This document shows positions 62,331-64,000 of a stretch of DNA of 64,000 nucleotides, piece by piece. A program made the position numbers and the translations under genes. Origin of the DNA: Rhodobacteraceae bacterium Alg231-30 (GTDB taxonomy: Bacteria > Pseudomonadota > Alphaproteobacteria > Rhodobacterales > Rhodobacteraceae); assembly GCA_900143615.1 (NCBI GenBank), contig FREU01000002.1, positions 352,663-416,662 of the forward strand, read 5' to 3'. The first letter of the stretch is position 1. The number at the start of each line of letters is the position of its first letter. The notes beneath the pieces are model-generated. The model was given only the letters and a program-made list of their open reading frames with translations. It was not told the DNA's origin and searched no databases.

Positions 62331-63200
62331 TTAGGCGCGCACCAACTTCTCATAAGCCTCGGCGGTTTCGCGGGTCAGCTGACCAACCTCAAACGTATAC
62401 TCGCCGATCTGTCCCACTGGCGTCACCTCAGCCGCAGTCCCCGTCAGCCAGCACTGCTCAAAATCAGCCATTTCCTCGGGCATGATATGACGCTCAATCA
62501 CGGTCACGCCACGTTCTTTGAGCATCTCGATCACGGTCTGACGTGTCAGACCATTCAAGAAACAATCCGGCAGCGGCGTATGCACTTCACCATCTTTTAC
62601 AAAGAAGATGTTGGCACCTGTCGCCTCAGCCACATAGCCGCGATAGTCCATGAACAAAGCGTCCGAACAGCCTTTGGCCTCAGCCTTATGCTTGGAGATC
62701 GTGCAGATCATATAGAGACCCGCTGCCTTAGCATGCACCGGAATCGTCTCTGGGCTTGGGCGCTTCCACTCTGCAATGTCCAGCTTGGCACCCTGCATTT
62801 TGGCATCACCATAATACGCCCCCCAAGGCCACACCGCGATTGCCATGCGCACAGGGTTTTTCGCAGACGCGACACCCATGTCTTCGCCTGACCCGCGCCA
62901 GACAACAGCCCGTACATAGGCATCTTCAAGACCGGACTTGGCCAAGGTCGCCTCTTTGGCGGCTTCGATCTCGTCCACCGACCACGGCATTGGCATATCC
63001 AGCGCCTTGGCACTTTCAATCAACCGTTCGGAATGCTCACGGCTTTTGAAAATCTTGCCGTTATATGCACGCTCGCCCTCAAACACAGAACTCGCATAGT
63101 GCATCGCGTGGGTCAGCACATGCACCTTTGCTTCGCGCCACTCCACAAACTCTCCATCCATCCAGATGTACCCGTCACGATCATCATATGCGCCCGCCAT
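62331..63200 (-). CDS. ilvE: Branched-chain amino acid aminotransferase
   Basis: A 289-residue fold-type IV PLP aminotransferase. It has IWMDGEFVEWREAKVHVLTH, SSVFEGERAYNG, the catalytic lysine in TISKHKAEAKGC, GYVAEATGANIFFVKDG and LPDCFLNGLTRQTVIEML. It makes valine, leucine and isoleucine from their oxo acids. AAGGA precedes the ATG. It is divergent from the MarR regulator gene. Confidence 0.93.
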   Translation of the reverse strand: MAGAYDDRDGYIWMDGEFVEWREAKVHVLTHAMHYASSVFEGERAYNGKIFKSREHSERLIESAKALDMPMPWSVDEIEAAKEATLAKSGLEDAYVRAVVWRGSGEDMGVASAKNPVRMAIAVWPWGAYYGDAKMQGAKLDIAEWKRPSPETIPVHAKAAGLYMICTISKHKAEAKGCSDALFMDYRGYVAEATGANIFFVKDGEVHTPLPDCFLNGLTRQTVIEMLKERGVTVIERHIMPEEMADFEQCWLTGTAAEVTPVGQIGEYTFEVGQLTRETAEAYEKLVRA

Positions 63201-63234
63201 GGCTGCTTCCTTTCCTTGCGTCGCTTTTCATTTG

Positions 63235-63273
63235 TTGCGCAACTATGGCCGAAACGATCATATAATTGCGCAA
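63235..63273. promoter_or_regulatory. Paired palindromes, candidate MarR operator
   Basis: TTGCGCAA occurs twice, at 63235-63242 and 63266-63273, each a perfect palindrome. Centres are 31 bases apart, about three helix turns. They lie between the divergent ilvE and marR genes and match the dyad style of MarR-family sites. Confidence 0.6.
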
Positions 63274-63367
63274 AATCTGAGATTCGCTACCAGTTCCTAC
63301 TTGGAGTGTCAACAAAGCTGACGTATTGTGACGGATAAACAGGCAAATTGTGAATTCCGGAGGGATC

Positions 63368-63865
63368 ATGGTCGACGTCACCCGAAGCGAAAGCCTTCTC
63401 TATCTGACTGATGAGCAGTTAAGGCAGGGAATCGAGGCAATGTATTTCGCCTACCGCGGATTTACAGCGGACCCTGACCGCATTTTGGCGTCCATGGCCT
63501 ATGGCCGCGCCCATCATCGCGCGATACACTTCATCAAACGCGCGCCGGGCACCACTGTGACCAACTTGTTGGACATTCTGGGCGTGACCAAACAATCGCT
63601 CAATCGCGTGTTGCGCACTTTGATTGAAGACGGATTGGTCGAAAGCCGCGTTGGCACAACCGACCGCCGCGAGCGCAACCTGCACCTGACCGAAGCCGGA
63701 GAGGCCCTAGAGAACCGTCTGTCGGACTCCCAACGCGCACGCATGCGCTCAGCTTTTCGTGACGCCGGCCCCGAAGCCGTTGCGGGCTTTCGTCGCGTTT
63801 TGGAATCGATGATGGACGGAGAGCTACACCGCCAGTACCTTTCCTTGCGAGAGGCTCCTAAATGA
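63368..63865 (+). CDS. MarR family transcriptional regulator
   Basis: A 165-residue winged-helix regulator. HHRAIHFIKRAPGTTVTNLL and DILGVTKQSLNRVLRTLIED form the recognition region, followed by the wing RVGTTDRRERNLHLTEAG. It starts at ATG 63368 with GGAGG. It overlaps a response-regulator gene (ATGA). The pair recalls PetP-PetR of Rhodobacter capsulatus, though this name is by context only. Confidence 0.9.
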   Translation: MVDVTRSESLLYLTDEQLRQGIEAMYFAYRGFTADPDRILASMAYGRAHHRAIHFIKRAPGTTVTNLLDILGVTKQSLNRVLRTLIEDGLVESRVGTTDRRERNLHLTEAGEALENRLSDSQRARMRSAFRDAGPEAVAGFRRVLESMMDGELHRQYLSLREAPK

Positions 63866-64000
63866 CTGATGTAGACCCCCACCTGTTGATTGTCGACGAC
63901 GACGAACGCATCCGAGGCTTGCTGCGCAAGTTCCTCATGCGCAACGGCTTTCTGGTCACCGCAGCACGCGATGCGGCTCATGCGCGTCGCATTCTGTCTG
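63862..64000 (+). CDS. Response regulator (partial)
   Basis: The first 46 residues of a receiver domain: MTDVDPHLLIVDDDERIRGL with the acidic triad D12-D13-D14, then FLMRNGFLVTAARDAAHARR. It is cut by the window end before the phospho-acceptor. An OmpR-type PetR-like regulator is likely given the MarR gene with which it shares ATGA. Confidence 0.85.
   Translation, partial: MTDVDPHLLIVDDDERIRGLLRKFLMRNGFLVTAARDAAHARRILS

Noticed and set aside
1-64000. CRISPR arrays, tRNA/rRNA genes, insertion sequences or prophage
   Set aside because: No spaced direct repeats, transposase or integrase frames, or recognisable tRNA folds noted on reading; a dedicated tRNA scan was not possible.

Overview
The window looks like chromosomal DNA of a marine alphaproteobacterium, most likely in the Rhodobacterales (Roseobacter group). 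The grounds are moderate GC, densely packed genes with ATGA/TAATG overlaps, an ilvE-marR-response regulator block at the right edge, and a membrane-bound formate dehydrogenase locus carrying DUF3305/DUF3306/DUF6494/DUF6505 companions. I saw no tRNA, rRNA, insertion sequence, prophage or CRISPR array.

Layout. (1) 1-5.3 kb: a truncated membrane protein, an AraC regulator and two exported beta-propeller proteins, one with a fused c-type heme domain. (2) 5.3-11.2 kb: a complete peptide/oligopeptide-type ABC importer operon on the minus strand. (3) 11.7-28.8 kb: a large lipid locus. It holds a serine-palmitoyltransferase-like enzyme, a DUF4833-type protein, inositol-1-phosphate synthase, a eukaryotic-type 3-ketodihydrosphingosine reductase, a CDP-lipid synthase-like protein, an LptF/LptG-like permease pair, a sugar/alcohol-phosphate nucleotidyltransferase, two CDP-alcohol phosphatidyltransferases, a PimA-like glycosyltransferase, an FGGY kinase, a Frag1/DRAM/Sfk1-like membrane protein, an ABC exporter, a GT-A glycosyltransferase, and a protein whose C-terminal half resembles the N-terminal domain of plant glucosamine inositolphosphorylceramide transferase (GINT1). 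Read together this is a candidate pathway for making, glycosylating, flipping and exporting an inositol-phosphoceramide-type glycolipid, and it is the most exciting item in the window. No ceramide N-acyltransferase is visible here.

(4) 28.9-34.5 kb: a catabolic operon (GntR regulator, DapA-family lyase, aldehyde dehydrogenase, FAD amine/amino-acid oxidase) next to a GlxA/AraC-type regulator; the substrate is not evident. (5) 34.4-54.5 kb: a formate dehydrogenase region. A minus-strand operon runs DUF3305-DUF3306-TorD-TAT peptide-FDH alpha-beta-gamma-WD40/cytochrome c-41-aa membrane peptide-NtrC-type regulator-sensor kinase. Divergent or adjacent are a large Fe-S protein, a cytochrome c, DUF6494, an Mrp/ApbC Fe-S carrier, a lipoate-ligase-like protein, DUF6505 and a tungstate (TupBCA) importer. 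The NtrC-type regulator lacks the GAFTGA loop, so it probably does not use sigma-54.

(6) 54.8-64 kb: thiBPQ under a TPP riboswitch, chorismate synthase, malonyl-CoA synthetase, an EamA transporter, ilvE, a MarR regulator and the start of a response regulator cut by the window end. The genes work as separate modules; the links that matter are within the lipid locus (base, head group, glycosylation, flipping, outer-membrane export) and within the formate locus (enzyme, chaperones, Fe-S assembly, metal uptake, electron carriers, two-component control).
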